Shown here piece after piece: positions 25,852 to 35,887 of a DNA stretch of 64,000 bases; position 1 is the stretch's first letter; every line of letters begins with the position of its first letter. Both the position numbers and the translations under genes were made by a program. The DNA is from Bradyrhizobium icense (GTDB lineage: Bacteria > Pseudomonadota > Alphaproteobacteria > Rhizobiales > Xanthobacteraceae). The notes beneath the pieces are model-generated. The model worked only from the letters and a program-made list of their open reading frames with translations. It searched no databases and was not told the origin of the DNA. The stretch is from the NCBI RefSeq assembly GCF_001693385.1, contig NZ_CP016428.1, positions 7,130,001 to 7,194,000 of the forward strand. The letters are read 5' to 3'.

Positions 25852-26062
25852 CTTTTCCCCCGCTCAACGCTCTACGCGACAAAATATCGACAGGCCTGCG
25901 CGATCCGCAGTCCTCCTCCAACGTCTAGCAGCAGCCGTTAAACAGCCCGTTAACCGGGCGACACCGGATTGCACTCGTTTTGGCCCGACCCGCCCGGCTT
26001 GACTTCGGCGGCGACGCCGCGTCACCGTCCGGCCGCCTTCACCGAGACCAAGAATCCTTGAA

Positions 26063-27034
26063 ATGACAACTGGTTTTACCGTTATCCGAGACACCACCCC
26101 TGCCGCCGACATCCCCCGCGGGGCGGTGGTCGCCATGGGCAATTTCGACGGCGTCCACCTGGGCCACCGGGCCGTGATCGACGCGGCTTTGCGGATGGGC
26201 CGCGCCCACGGCAAGCCGGCCTTTGCCGTCACCTTCGAGCCGCATCCGCGCAGCTTTTTCAGCCCGAACAGCCCCCAGTTCCGCCTCTCCGACGAGACCA
26301 GCAAGCTGCGGCTGCTGGCCGGAACGGGGCTAGACGGCGCGGTCGTGATGACCTTCGACAAGACCCGCGCCGGAACCTCGGCGCAAGATTTCATTCACCA
26401 TGACCTGATCGGGCGGCTCGGCGTCAGCGGCATTGCGGTCGGCTACGACTTTCATTTCGGCAAGGGCCGGGCCGGCTCGCCGAGCCTCTTGGTCAGCGAG
26501 GGGCCGCGGCTCGGCATCGAGGTCGACGTCCAGGCCCATGTCGATATCGAGGAACGGCCGGTGTCCTCCAGCGCGATCCGTATGGCCTTGGCGGAGGGCC
26601 AGATCGACGAAGCCACCGCCATGCTGGGCGGACCGTGGTTCGTCAGCGGCGCGGTGATTCATGGCGAGAAGCGCGGCCGCGATCTTGGCTATCCCACCGC
26701 CAACATCCGCCTCGACAAGAATTGCAGCCTCAAGCATGGCATCTATGCGGTGCGGGTTGGCCGCGGGACTGATCGCTTCGACGCCGTCGCAAGCTTCGGC
26801 CGCCGCCCGACCTTCGACAATGGCGCGCCGCTTCTGGAAGTATTCCTGTTCGACTTCAAGGGCGAGCTCTATGGCACGGTGCTCGACGTCGCCTTCATCG
26901 GCTTCATCCGCGACGAACTTAAATTCGACTCGATCGACGCGTTGATCCGGCAGATGGACGACGACAGCACGCGCGCCCGCGCGCGGCTGGCCGCCGCGCC
27001 TGATGCGTTTCCGAAGCTCGGAGTGATCGGTTGA
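26063..27034 (+). CDS. ribF: Bifunctional riboflavin kinase / FAD synthetase
   Basis: Converts riboflavin to FMN and then FAD. The N-terminal FAD synthetase module has AMGNFDGVHLGHRAVI (nucleotide-binding HxGH motif), GYDFHFGKGRAGSP and VSSSAIRMALAEG. The C-terminal kinase has GAVIHGEKRGRDLGYPTANI and FGRRPTFDNGAP. Length 323 is typical. Its FMN product is the ligand for the riboswitch in front of ribH at the left end. The stop overlaps the next gene (TTGA), so they are coupled. Confidence 0.96.
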   Translation: MTTGFTVIRDTTPAADIPRGAVVAMGNFDGVHLGHRAVIDAALRMGRAHGKPAFAVTFEPHPRSFFSPNSPQFRLSDETSKLRLLAGTGLDGAVVMTFDKTRAGTSAQDFIHHDLIGRLGVSGIAVGYDFHFGKGRAGSPSLLVSEGPRLGIEVDVQAHVDIEERPVSSSAIRMALAEGQIDEATAMLGGPWFVSGAVIHGEKRGRDLGYPTANIRLDKNCSLKHGIYAVRVGRGTDRFDAVASFGRRPTFDNGAPLLEVFLFDFKGELYGTVLDVAFIGFIRDELKFDSIDALIRQMDDDSTRARARLAAAPDAFPKLGVIG

Positions 27035-27594
27035 GCAAGACCGAAAAAGAAAAGATGCTGGCCGGCGAGCTCTATCGCCCCGGCGATCCGGAACTGCAGG
27101 CGGATGCCGCCGCCAACAAGGCCTGGCTCGCGCGCTACAACGCGGCGATGGCTGCGCCTGTGTCCGAGCGGCATGCGCTGCTGTCGGCCCATTTCGGCCG
27201 TGTCGGGACTGGTGCGGTGATCCGTCCGCCGTTCTTTTGCGACTACGGCTACAATATCCGGCTCGGCGACGAGGTGTTTCTCAACTTCAATTGCGTCATC
27301 CTCGACGTGGTCGAAGTGACGATCGGCGACCGCACCCAGATCGGGCCGGCGACGCAAATCTATGCCGCCGACCACCCGCGCGACGCCGAGACGCGGCGAA
27401 CCGGCCTCGAATTCGGTCGCCCGGTGCGGATCGGCAGCGACGTCTGGATCGGCGGCGGCGCCATCATCCTCCCCGGCATCACGATCGGTAATGGCGCCGT
27501 AATCGGCGCCGGCAGCGTGGTGACGCGGGACGTCGGCCCTGGCGTCACGGTCGCCGGAAACCCGGCGCGGCCGCGGTTGACATCAACAGCTTGA
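27031..27594 (+). CDS. Maltose/galactoside O-acetyltransferase family protein
   Basis: A 187-residue left-handed beta-helix acetyltransferase of the Maa/LacA/NodL type. It begins SKTEKEKMLAGELYRPGDPE, the usual N-terminus of this family, has the catalytic His in YAADHPRDAETR and the hexapeptide strand VRIGSDVWIGGGAIILPG then AVIGAGSVV. The acceptor sugar is unknown. TTG at 27031 overlaps the ribF stop; an in-frame ATG at 27055 would remove the conserved start. Confidence 0.85.
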   Translation: MSKTEKEKMLAGELYRPGDPELQADAAANKAWLARYNAAMAAPVSERHALLSAHFGRVGTGAVIRPPFFCDYGYNIRLGDEVFLNFNCVILDVVEVTIGDRTQIGPATQIYAADHPRDAETRRTGLEFGRPVRIGSDVWIGGGAIILPGITIGNGAVIGAGSVVTRDVGPGVTVAGNPARPRLTSTA

Positions 27595-28106
27595 CGGCCT
27601 TCCTCGGACCGCGACGCCAGCTCAGGCAAAGATTCCATGATCGATCTGTTCGAGCAGTTCGCGAACAACAACCGTGCCGAGGTCATCCTTCAGGAGGTCG
27701 CCGGGCTTTTGGCCTGACAACGAGCCGTTGGGTCGCTGGAGCCAAGCCTCGGCTTTCTCCTCATCGCCAAAGATCTGATTGGCGAACGACCGTATCTCAA
27801 GAATTCTGACCAAATTCACCGCATTATCCGAAGCGCTGGATGCTTCATTTATCTCCGATTATCAATAAATTAGTGCCTCAGGAAACATCCGCAACACAAC
27901 AAGCAAACCCAATAAGCTGCCCGGCAGGCAGACCTTTGCGATTTTCCCGGCCCCCTGCTATGGAAAGCCCCATGTTTGCGCGGCGCACCATCAGCATTAG
28001 CGGCCCGGCTTCCGCCTGAGCTTTGGCTCGGCGCAAGACCGGGATTTCCCTGTTCACCCCGCGATATCCGCTTTTCAGCGCCGTCTTCGAGCCAACCAGA
28101 GCGTTC
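27595..28106. other. Intergenic region with a gene remnant
   Basis: Holds the antitoxin fragment at 27622-27819, then 290 bases without a gene. The part around 27840-27900 is clearly AT-richer than the surroundings, consistent with leftover foreign DNA. The ileS promoter should lie in the last 150 bases. Confidence 0.5.
27622..27819 (-). pseudogene. Fragment of an Xre/MbcA/ParS-type antitoxin
   Basis: The 65 codons read FANQIFGDEEKAEAWLQRPN and continue through SLSGQKPGDLLKDDLGTVVV to LLEQIDHGIFA, which is the C-terminal toxin-binding domain (DUF2384) of antitoxins that neutralise RES-type toxins. The usual N-terminal helix-turn-helix half is missing: the frame opens only about 18 codons further up, after a TAA at about 27873, without ATG. 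The only start is a GTG. No toxin gene is adjacent. I read it as a relic of a lost toxin-antitoxin module; a solitary functional domain is possible. Confidence 0.6.
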
Positions 28107-31100
28107 ATGTCCCAACAGCCGCAAAAGTCCGACGTATCAGACTATTCGAAAACCCTGTTCCTGCCGCAGACGGAATTCCCGATGCGCGCCGGCCTGCCGC
28201 AGCGCGAGCCGGAGATCCTCAAATACTGGAACGAGATCGACCTCTACGGAAAGCTGCGCGAGAGCGCGCAGGGCCGCGCCAAATTCGTGCTGCACGACGG
28301 GCCGCCCTACGCCAACGGCAACATCCATATCGGCCACGCGCTGAACAAGATCCTCAAGGACGTCGTCACCAAGAGCCAGCAGATGCTCGGCTTCGATTCC
28401 AACTACGTGCCGGGCTGGGATTGCCACGGCCTGCCGATCGAATGGAAGATCGAAGAGGAGAACTACCGCTCCAAGGGCAAGCCGAAGCCGGACTTCCGCG
28501 ATTCCACCGCGATGGTGGCGTTCCGGAAAGAGTGCCGCGCCTACGCGACGCACTGGCTCAACGTACAGCGTGAGGAGTTCAAGCGGCTCGGCATCATCGG
28601 CGACTGGGACCACCCCTACGCGACCATGAGCTATCCGGCGGAAGCCCAGATCGCGCGCGAATTGATGAAGTTCGCCGCCAACGGCACGCTCTATCGCGGC
28701 TCGAAGCCCGTGATGTGGAGCGTGGTAGAGAAGACCGCGCTGGCCGAAGCCGAGGTCGAGTACGAGGACTATACCTCGGACATGGTGTGGGTGAAATTTC
28801 CGGTCACCTCGCCGGCGCATGGCGCGCTGGCCGAGGCCTCCGTGGTGATCTGGACCACCACGCCGTGGACGCTGCCCGGCAATCGCGCCATCTCTTTCTC
28901 GCCGAAAATCGCCTATGGCCTCTACAAGGTCACCGATGCGCCCGCCGACAATTGGGCCAAGACCGGCGATCATCTGATCCTCGCCGATGCGCTCGCGGCA
29001 GAAGTATTCAAGCAGGCGCGCGTCACCGCCTATGAAAAGGTGCGCGACCTGCCCGGCGACACGCTCGACGCGGTGGAATGCGCCCATCCGTTGAAGGGCT
29101 TTAGCGGTGGCTACGAGTTCACGGTGGCGCTGTTGCCCGGCGACCACGTCACCGACGACACCGGCACCGGCTTCGTCCATACCGCACCGGGCCACGGCCG
29201 CGAAGATTTCGACGTCTGGACGGCAAATGCGCGTGAGCTCGATCAACGCGGCATCAACACCGCCATCCCCTACACCGTCGACGAGAACGGTGCTTTCACC
29301 GATCACGCTCCTGGCTTCACCGGCAGGCGCGTGATCAACGACAAGGGCGAAAAAGGCGACGCCAACGAGGCCGTCATCAAGGCGCTGGTCGAGGCCGGCA
29401 AGCTCCTGGCCCGCGGCCGGCTCAAGCATCAATATCCGCATTCCTGGCGCTCGAAGAAGCCGGTGATCTTCCGCAACACGCCGCAATGGTTCATCGCGAT
29501 GGACAAGGACATTGCGATGGACGGCAAGACCAAGCCTGGCGATACGCTGCGCGCGCGCGCGCTGCACGCGATCTCGGTAACGCAATGGGTGCCGCCCGCC
29601 GGCCAGAACCGCATCAACGGCATGATCTCGGGCCGCCCCGACTGGGTGATCTCGCGCCAGCGCGCCTGGGGCGTGCCGATCGCCGTGTTCGTGCGCGAGA
29701 AGGGCGACGGCTCGGCCGAAATCCTGCAGGACGACATCGTCAACCAGCGCATCGTCGAAGCCTTCATGGAAGAAGGCGCCGACGCCTGGTACATGGACGG
29801 CGCACGTGAACGTTTCCTGGGCGAGCGCGCCGGCGAGGATTGGCAGAAGGTCGACGACATCCTGGACGTCTGGTTCGACTCCGGCTCGACGCACGCCTTC
29901 GTGCTGGAGGACCGCCAGAATTTTCCGAGCCTCGGCAACATCGTCCGCAAGGTCGATGGCGGTGCCGATACCGTTATGTATCTCGAAGGCAGCGACCAGC
30001 ATCGCGGCTGGTTCCATTCCTCGCTGCTGGAGAGCTCCGGCACCCGCGGCCGCGCGCCCTATGACGTGGTGCTCACCCACGGCTTCACGCTGGACGAGAA
30101 CGGTCGCAAGATGTCGAAATCGCTCGGCAACACCGTCGAGCCGCAAAAGGTGATGAAGGATTCCGGCGCGGATATCCTGCGGCTGTGGGTCTGCGCCACC
30201 GACTATGCCGACGACCAGCGCATCGGCCCCGAAATCCTCAAGAACACGATCGAGACCTACCGCAAACTGCGCAACTCGATCCGCTGGATGCTCGGCACGC
30301 TGCATCATTTCAACCCGGCCGACACGGTCGCCCATGGCGACATGCCTGAGCTGGAGCGCTTGATGCTGCACGAACTGGCAAAGCGCGCGACGACCGTGCG
30401 CCAGGCCTATGCCGAGTTCGACTACAAGACGGTGGTCGCGACGCTCGCGGCTTTCATGAACAGCGAATTGTCGGCGTTCTACTTCGACATCCGCAAGGAC
30501 ACGCTCTATTGCGATCCGCCGTCCTCGGTGGCGCGCAAGGCGGCGCTGACCGCGATCGACATCATCTGCGATGCGATCCTGCGCTGGCTGGCGCCGGTGC
30601 TCAGCTTCACGACCGAAGAAGCGTGGCGGATGTACAAGCCGGACGCGGAAGCCTCGGTGCACCTGACGCTGTTCCCGGAAGGTTTTGACCAGTTCCGCGA
30701 TGAGAAGCTCGCCGCCAAGTGGGAGACCATTCGCGACGTCCGCCGTGTCGTCACCGGCGCGCTCGAAGTCGAACGCGCGGCCAAGAACATCGGCTCCTCG
30801 CTGGAAGCCTCGCCGCTGGTCTATGTGTCGGACAAGAACATCTTCAACACGCTGTTCGACGTCGATCTGGCCGAGGTCTGCATCACCTCGAACGCGATGG
30901 TGACCCATGACGATGCGCCGGCCAGCGCATTCAGCCTCGCCGACGTGCCAGGCGTCGCCGTCGTGGTCGAAAAGGCCATGGGCACCAAATGCGCGCGGTC
31001 GTGGAAGATCTTGCCGACCGTCGGCGAAGATACCGAGTATCCCGACGTCTCCCCGCGCGATGCGCAGGCCTTGCGGGAATGGGAGGCGCTTGCCGAAGGC

Positions 31101-31622
31101 CGTAAGCCGGTCGACGCGGTTGAACATGCCAAGCCTGTCGCGTTGGTCGAGCAGCCAGCCGTAGAACAACCGCAACAAGCGGAGGAGGCGCTGGAGCAGG
31201 CCGATTCAGGAAAGGCAACGGCGGACACGACTGCGAAGAAGGTCAGAGCCAAGAAGACTTTGCAAACCGCGGAGGCCGAGCAAGCCAAGAGCGAGGCGAA
31301 AGCCAAGAGCGCCCCCGAACTCAAGGCCGAAGTCAAGAAAGCAGAACCCAAGAAGGCTGCAGCCAAGACGGCCACAACCAAGAAAGCCAAGGCCAAGAAA
31401 GCCAAGGCCAACAAAACCACGGCCAAGAAAGCCAAAGCCAAGAAAGCCAAGGTCAGGAAAGCCGCCAAATCCAAAAAAGCAGCTTCGGCAACGAAGGCGG
31501 CCAAGAAGGGAGCCAAGAAGAAAGCGGTAAAGAAGGCGAACAAGAAAAAGGCCGCCAAGAAGACCGGAAGAACGTCGTCTGCGACCGCGTCGAAAAAGAA
31601 GAAAAAGAAGAAAGCGAGATAA
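28107..31622 (+). CDS. ileS: Isoleucyl-tRNA synthetase with Lys/Ala-rich C-terminal tail
   Basis: Class I synthetase charging tRNA-Ile with editing of Val. HIGH motif near residue 75 ([12 protein letters not shown]), editing domain with [13 protein letters not shown] and [16 protein letters not shown], and KMSKS near residue 667 ([11 protein letters not shown]). The C-terminal zinc site seems lost: only KCARSWKI remains of the Cys pairs. From about residue 1005 the protein continues for about 165 residues of Lys, Ala and Glu/Gln, first acidic then histone H1-like, containing tandem 15-base repeats. ATG at 28107 ([20 protein letters not shown]) is chosen over an earlier ATG at 28023. lspA starts at the next base after the stop. 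Confidence 0.96.
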   Translation: MSQQPQKSDVSDYSKTLFLPQTEFPMRAGLPQREPEILKYWNEIDLYGKLRESAQGRAKFVLHDGPPYANGNIHIGHALNKILKDVVTKSQQMLGFDSNYVPGWDCHGLPIEWKIEEENYRSKGKPKPDFRDSTAMVAFRKECRAYATHWLNVQREEFKRLGIIGDWDHPYATMSYPAEAQIARELMKFAANGTLYRGSKPVMWSVVEKTALAEAEVEYEDYTSDMVWVKFPVTSPAHGALAEASVVIWTTTPWTLPGNRAISFSPKIAYGLYKVTDAPADNWAKTGDHLILADALAAEVFKQARVTAYEKVRDLPGDTLDAVECAHPLKGFSGGYEFTVALLPGDHVTDDTGTGFVHTAPGHGREDFDVWTANARELDQRGINTAIPYTVDENGAFTDHAPGFTGRRVINDKGEKGDANEAVIKALVEAGKLLARGRLKHQYPHSWRSKKPVIFRNTPQWFIAMDKDIAMDGKTKPGDTLRARALHAISVTQWVPPAGQNRINGMISGRPDWVISRQRAWGVPIAVFVREKGDGSAEILQDDIVNQRIVEAFMEEGADAWYMDGARERFLGERAGEDWQKVDDILDVWFDSGSTHAFVLEDRQNFPSLGNIVRKVDGGADTVMYLEGSDQHRGWFHSSLLESSGTRGRAPYDVVLTHGFTLDENGRKMSKSLGNTVEPQKVMKDSGADILRLWVCATDYADDQRIGPEILKNTIETYRKLRNSIRWMLGTLHHFNPADTVAHGDMPELERLMLHELAKRATTVRQAYAEFDYKTVVATLAAFMNSELSAFYFDIRKDTLYCDPPSSVARKAALTAIDIICDAILRWLAPVLSFTTEEAWRMYKPDAEASVHLTLFPEGFDQFRDEKLAAKWETIRDVRRVVTGALEVERAAKNIGSSLEASPLVYVSDKNIFNTLFDVDLAEVCITSNAMVTHDDAPASAFSLADVPGVAVVVEKAMGTKCARSWKILPTVGEDTEYPDVSPRDAQALREWEALAEGRKPVDAVEHAKPVALVEQPAVEQPQQAEEALEQADSGKATADTTAKKVRAKKTLQTAEAEQAKSEAKAKSAPELKAEVKKAEPKKAAAKTATTKKAKAKKAKANKTTAKKAKAKKAKVRKAAKSKKAASATKAAKKGAKKKAVKKANKKKAAKKTGRTSSATASKKKKKKKAR
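31378..31452 (+). repeat. Tandem 15-base repeat inside the ileS tail
   Basis: Five head-to-tail units of CCAAGAAAGCCAAGG: three identical (31378, 31393, 31438), one with a single change (31423) and one diverged (31408). Each codes for five residues of a KKAKA type. Such in-frame units can expand or contract without breaking the frame. Confidence 0.85.
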
Positions 31623-32141
31623 GTGTCTGGCCTCGAACGCTCGACAACCCCTCACCTTCGCGCCGGCGTCATGGCCGCGGTCGCGACGCTGGCGTTCGAC
31701 CAGGCCTCGAAGCTATGGCTGCTCTACGTGTTCGACCTCGCCAATCGCGGCGCGGTCAGGGTCACGCCGTTCTTCGACCTGGTGCTCGCCTGGAATCTCG
31801 GGATCAGCTTTGGCTGGTTCCAGAGCGATAACCAGCTCGCCCAGCTCGCGCTGATGGCGATCAAGGCGATTGCGGTGATCGTGCTGGGAATCTGGATGGC
31901 GCGCTCCAGTACCCTCCTGGCGACGCTGGCCCTCGGCCTGATCATCGGCGGCGCGGTCGGCAACGGCATCGACCGATTCGTGCACGGCGCGGTGGTCGAT
32001 TTTGCCCTGTTCCACATCGAGATCGGGGGAAAAACCTTCAATTGGTACGTGTTTAACCTTGCGGACGTGGCCATTGTTGCCGGGGTAGCGGGCCTATTGT
32101 ATGACTCGTTCCTGGGGGTACCCGCCGCAAAAGCGCCCTGA
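31623..32141 (+). CDS. lspA: Lipoprotein signal peptidase
   Basis: Inner-membrane aspartyl peptidase that removes signal peptides from prolipoproteins. Four membrane helices; the catalytic aspartates are in GNGIDRFVHGAVVDF and FNLADVAIVAG. NLGISFGWF matches the conserved helix 2 block. GTG at 31623 immediately follows the ileS stop, the usual ileS-lspA pairing. Length 172. Confidence 0.95.
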   Translation: MSGLERSTTPHLRAGVMAAVATLAFDQASKLWLLYVFDLANRGAVRVTPFFDLVLAWNLGISFGWFQSDNQLAQLALMAIKAIAVIVLGIWMARSSTLLATLALGLIIGGAVGNGIDRFVHGAVVDFALFHIEIGGKTFNWYVFNLADVAIVAGVAGLLYDSFLGVPAAKAP

Positions 32142-32234
32142 TCCCGGCCGATACGAACCCCTGCGGTATGGAGCCGTTAGGCCCCTTAAGCGCGGCCCCC
32201 GCGTGTTGCAGAAATTGTGAATGGGAACAGCGCG

Positions 32235-32948
32235 ATGCGCGAGACCGAAGCCCGCTTCTGGATGGTGCAGGATAGCTCGCTGAGCCGGGCGCTGCGGTTC
32301 GCCGCGATTGCGCTGGGCATCGGCCTCGTGATGGCCGCTGGCCCGGTCCGTGCGGCTGACGACGAGGACGAAGACGACAAGACCTTCGAGGAAAAGATCA
32401 TCGAAGGCATCATGCGCGGCATCGGCGGCACCAACATGGAAAACCGCGGCATCGAATACCGCGAGCGCTCCCCGTTGGTCGTTCCACCCAAACTGGATTT
32501 GCCGCCGCCGGCCGCGGCCGCGGCCGACGCGAACGCGCCGAACTGGCCCAAGGATCCCGACGAGCAGCGGCGCAAGGCGGCGATTGCGGCCCGCAAGAAA
32601 GAGAACAAGGATCCGCGCGAAGCGGCCCGCATCCTGACGCCGGCCGAACTCGCGGTGGGCAAGACCGCGGCGCCTGCGCGCAAGGACAACGATCCGGTGC
32701 AGCCCGGCACCTCGAACAACAACCCAATCCTGAGCCCGTCGCAGCTCGGCTATAGCGGCGGTTTCAGCGGCCTGTTCGGAGGCAACAAGTCCGAGACGGC
32801 CCAATTCAAGGGCGAGCCGACGCGGGACTCGCTGACCCAGCCCCCGCCCGGCTACCAGACGCCGTCGCCGAACTATGCCTACGGCACCGGGCCGAAGGAA
32901 TCGCTGAACAAGGAATACAATCCCTCCAAGGGCAAGTATGGCGATTAG
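32235..32948 (+). CDS. Exported proline-rich protein of unknown function
   Basis: A 237-residue protein. A hydrophobic segment (about residues 16-38, ending GPVRAAD) looks like a late signal peptide or a membrane anchor. It is followed by an acidic cluster DDEDEDDKTFEEKIIEGIMR, then a region rich in Pro, Ala and charged residues, and a C-terminus with GYSGGFSGLFGGNKS and YQTPSPNYAYGTGPK. I know similar uncharacterised proteins in Bradyrhizobium at this place, after lspA and before the M16 peptidases, which suggests an envelope role. ATG at 32235 fits better than GTG at 32217. Confidence 0.7.
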   Translation: MRETEARFWMVQDSSLSRALRFAAIALGIGLVMAAGPVRAADDEDEDDKTFEEKIIEGIMRGIGGTNMENRGIEYRERSPLVVPPKLDLPPPAAAAADANAPNWPKDPDEQRRKAAIAARKKENKDPREAARILTPAELAVGKTAAPARKDNDPVQPGTSNNNPILSPSQLGYSGGFSGLFGGNKSETAQFKGEPTRDSLTQPPPGYQTPSPNYAYGTGPKESLNKEYNPSKGKYGD

Positions 32949-33111
32949 TTAAGCTGATCTCTCGCCATCGTGACGATAGTTGATACCGGCGCGGTGTACG
33001 ATGCCGCGGCTTTGATCCCGAACGGTTTTGTCGGGTTACTTCTAACATTTGCGCGGATTGGTTTCGCAGGGCCGGTAACCAGCTTTGCGGAATTTTAGCG
33101 CCAGATAGGTC

Positions 33112-34503
33112 ATGATGTCCTCACACCGTCTTGCCGTTTCTCTCGCTATAGCCCTCATCTCGACGTTTGCTTTCTCCGCCGGCAGCGCACTCGCCCAGAC
33201 CACGGTCACGTCGGAACGTCCGGCCAGCTTCACCCTCGACAACGGCCTGCAAGTCGTCGTGATCCCGGATCACCGCACACCCGTCGTCACGCAGATGATC
33301 TGGTACAAGGTCGGCTCCGCCGACGAGACGCCGGGCAAATCGGGACTGGCGCACTTCCTCGAACACCTGATGTTCAAGGGAACGGCCAAACATCCCGCCG
33401 GTGAATTTTCGCAGACCGTGCTGCGGATCGGCGGCAATGAGAACGCCTTCACCTCGCTCGATTACACCGGCTATTTCCAGCGCGTGCCGCGCGAGCAGCT
33501 TGCGAAAATGATGGAGTTCGAAGCCGACCGCATGACCGGCCTTATCCTCAAGGATGAGAACGTACTTCCCGAGCGCGATGTCGTGCTCGAGGAATTCAAC
33601 ATGCGGGTCGCCAACAATCCGGACGCCCGGCTCACCGAACAGATCATGGCGGCGCTGTATCTCAACCATCCCTATGGCCGTCCGGTGATCGGCTGGCGCC
33701 AGGAAATCGAGAAGCTCGACCGCGAGGATGCGCTGGCGTTCTACAAGCGCTTCTACGCGCCGAACAACGCGATCCTGGTGATCGCGGGCGACGTCGATAC
33801 CAAGGAAGTCCGGGCGATGGTGGAGAAGGCCTATGGCGGCATCCCGGCGCAGCCGGCCATTCCCGCGCGACGAATCCGTCCGCAGGAGCCGGTGCCGGCG
33901 GCGCCGCGCACGGTGACGCTGTCCGACCCGCGCGTCGAGCAGACCAGCCTGCGGCGCTATTATCTCGTCCCCTCTTCCACGACCGCTGCGGCCGGAGAAG
34001 GCCCCGCGCTCGACGTGCTCGCACAACTGATGGGCGGCGGCTCCAACTCCTATCTCTATCGCGCACTGGTAATCGACCGTCAGCTCGCGACCAGCGCCGG
34101 CGCCGGTTACCAGGGCACCGCGCTGGATCCCTCGCAGTTCTCGATCTCGGTTTCGCCAAAACCCGGCGTGGAGTTTTCGCAGATCGAGCAGGCGATCGAC
34201 GGCGTGATCGCGGAGGTCATCCAGAATCCCGCCCGCGCCGAGGATCTCGAGCGGGTCAAGACCCAGTTGATTGCGGAAGCGATCTACGCCCAGGACAACC
34301 AGGCCACGCTGGCACGCTGGTATGGCGGCGCGCTGACCACGGGACTGTCCATCGACGACATCAGGAGCTGGCCGGACCGGATTCGCGCCGTGACCGCCGA
34401 GCAGGTCCGTGACGCCGCGCAGAAATGGCTCGACAAGAAACGTTCCGTGACCGGCTATCTCATCAAGGATACGACGGCAAAACGCGAGGAGAAGCGCTCG
34501 TGA
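33112..34503 (+). CDS. M16 family zinc peptidase, catalytic subunit, exported
   Basis: A 463-residue periplasmic peptidase. A signal peptide (residues 1-29, ending GSALAQ) precedes the zinc motif HFLEHLMFKGT near residue 80, an inverted HxxEH, with the downstream Glu supplied in the DVVLEEFNMR block. The second domain has the arginine/tyrosine pair region LGGG-like as LMGGGSNSYLYRALVIDRQL. Its stop overlaps the start of a second M16 gene by 4 bases; such pairs form heterodimers in which only one half binds zinc. Confidence 0.92.
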   Translation: MMSSHRLAVSLAIALISTFAFSAGSALAQTTVTSERPASFTLDNGLQVVVIPDHRTPVVTQMIWYKVGSADETPGKSGLAHFLEHLMFKGTAKHPAGEFSQTVLRIGGNENAFTSLDYTGYFQRVPREQLAKMMEFEADRMTGLILKDENVLPERDVVLEEFNMRVANNPDARLTEQIMAALYLNHPYGRPVIGWRQEIEKLDREDALAFYKRFYAPNNAILVIAGDVDTKEVRAMVEKAYGGIPAQPAIPARRIRPQEPVPAAPRTVTLSDPRVEQTSLRRYYLVPSSTTAAAGEGPALDVLAQLMGGGSNSYLYRALVIDRQLATSAGAGYQGTALDPSQFSISVSPKPGVEFSQIEQAIDGVIAEVIQNPARAEDLERVKTQLIAEAIYAQDNQATLARWYGGALTTGLSIDDIRSWPDRIRAVTAEQVRDAAQKWLDKKRSVTGYLIKDTTAKREEKRS

Positions 34504-35870
34504 TCCGTTTTTCGATTCCCGCGCAGCGCCTCGCATCCGCCCTGATCGCCGGCGCCGTATTGCTGTTGCTGGCGGCGAGCCCGTCGCACGCCGCAGCAAA
34601 GATCCAGCGGCTGGTCTCGCCAGGCGGCATCGAGGCCTGGTTCGTGCAGGACGCCACCGTGCCGCTGATAGCGATGGAATATGCCTTTGCCGGCGGGGCC
34701 GCCCAGGATCCGGCCGGCAAGTCCGGCGTCGGCAACATGGTCGCCAGCCTGCTCGACGAGGGCTCCGGAGGTCTCGATTCCAAAACCTTCCACGAGCGCC
34801 TCGAGCGCCGCGCCATCGAGTTGAGCTTTTCGTCGACCCGGGATTATTTCCGCGGCTCGCTCCGCATGCTCAAGGACAACAAGGACGAGGCTTTCGGCCT
34901 GCTCCACCTGGCGCTGACCTCGCCGCATTTCGACGCCGCCGATGTCGAGCGCATTCGCGCGCAGGTACTCTCCAGGCTGCGCCGCGACTCCACCAACCCG
35001 ACTTCGCTGGCGAGCCGCAATTTTCTGGAACTGGCCTTTGGCGATCATCCGTATGGCCGACAGGCCAACGGCACGCTGGACAGCGTGCCGAAGATCGATG
35101 TCGCCGACATGAAGGATTACGTCGGCCGCGTGATTGCGAAGGATAGCTTGCGGATCGCCGTGGTCGGCGATGTCGATGCCGACACGCTCGGCAAGCTCCT
35201 GGACAAGACGTTCGGCGGCCTGCCGGCCAAGGCCAGCCTGACGCCGGTAACCGAGGTCGAGGCCACCAAGCCGCCGCGGCGCGCGTTCGTGCCGCTCGAC
35301 GTGCCGCAGACCGTGGTGATGTTCGGCGGCCCCGGCATTCGCCGCCACGATCCGAATTTCATGGCCGCCTATGTCGTGAACCACATCCTCGGCGGCGGCG
35401 GCTTGTCGTCGCGGCTTTACAGGGAAGTCCGCGAAAAGCGCGGCCTCGCCTATTCCGTTTATGAATCCCTGCTCTGGATGGATCGCTCCGCGCTGTTCAT
35501 CGGCAATACCGGCACCCGTGCCGACCGGGCCGGCGAGACGGTGGACGCGATCGAGAAGGAAATCCGCCGCATCGCCGAGGACGGCCCGACCCAAAAGGAG
35601 CTGGACGAGGCCAAGTCGTATCTGAAGGGCTCGCAGATGCTGGCGCTCGATACGTCCTCGAAGCTGGCGCAGGCGCTGCTGCAGTACCAGCTCGACAAGC
35701 TGCCGATCGACTACATCGAGAAGCGCAATGCCCTCGTCGACGCCGTGACGCTCGACGACGCCAAGAAAGCCGCGCAGAAGCTGTGGGGCCAGGGCCTGCT
35801 CACCGTGATCGTCGGCCGCGCCCCGCAGGCCGCCGTGCAGCCCGCTGCGGCGCCGCCGAAGGCGAACTGA
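34500..35870 (+). CDS. M16 family peptidase-like protein, non-catalytic subunit, exported
   Basis: A 456-residue partner of the preceding peptidase. Signal peptide about residues 1-31 (ending SPSHAAA). At the position of the HxxEH zinc motif it has VGNMVASLLDEGSGG, so it cannot bind zinc. The C-terminal half keeps NHILGGGGLSSRLYREVREK and GLAYSVY, the conserved substrate-binding R and Y block. The GTG start at 34500 overlaps the upstream stop, which supports fixed stoichiometry. The complex probably degrades small peptides in the periplasm (family inference). Confidence 0.92.
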   Translation: MIRFSIPAQRLASALIAGAVLLLLAASPSHAAAKIQRLVSPGGIEAWFVQDATVPLIAMEYAFAGGAAQDPAGKSGVGNMVASLLDEGSGGLDSKTFHERLERRAIELSFSSTRDYFRGSLRMLKDNKDEAFGLLHLALTSPHFDAADVERIRAQVLSRLRRDSTNPTSLASRNFLELAFGDHPYGRQANGTLDSVPKIDVADMKDYVGRVIAKDSLRIAVVGDVDADTLGKLLDKTFGGLPAKASLTPVTEVEATKPPRRAFVPLDVPQTVVMFGGPGIRRHDPNFMAAYVVNHILGGGGLSSRLYREVREKRGLAYSVYESLLWMDRSALFIGNTGTRADRAGETVDAIEKEIRRIAEDGPTQKELDEAKSYLKGSQMLALDTSSKLAQALLQYQLDKLPIDYIEKRNALVDAVTLDDAKKAAQKLWGQGLLTVIVGRAPQAAVQPAAAPPKAN

Positions 35871-35887
35871 CGGGTATTTCTCCGCCA

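Noticed and set aside
28137..31178. Very long open frame on the minus strand opposite ileS
   Set aside because: It has no domain, is full of His/Arg/Asp as expected for the complement of a GC-rich gene, and ileS on the other strand is certain.
31378..31452. Tandem repeat considered as a CRISPR-like or minisatellite locus
   Set aside because: The units are in frame inside ileS and have no spacers.
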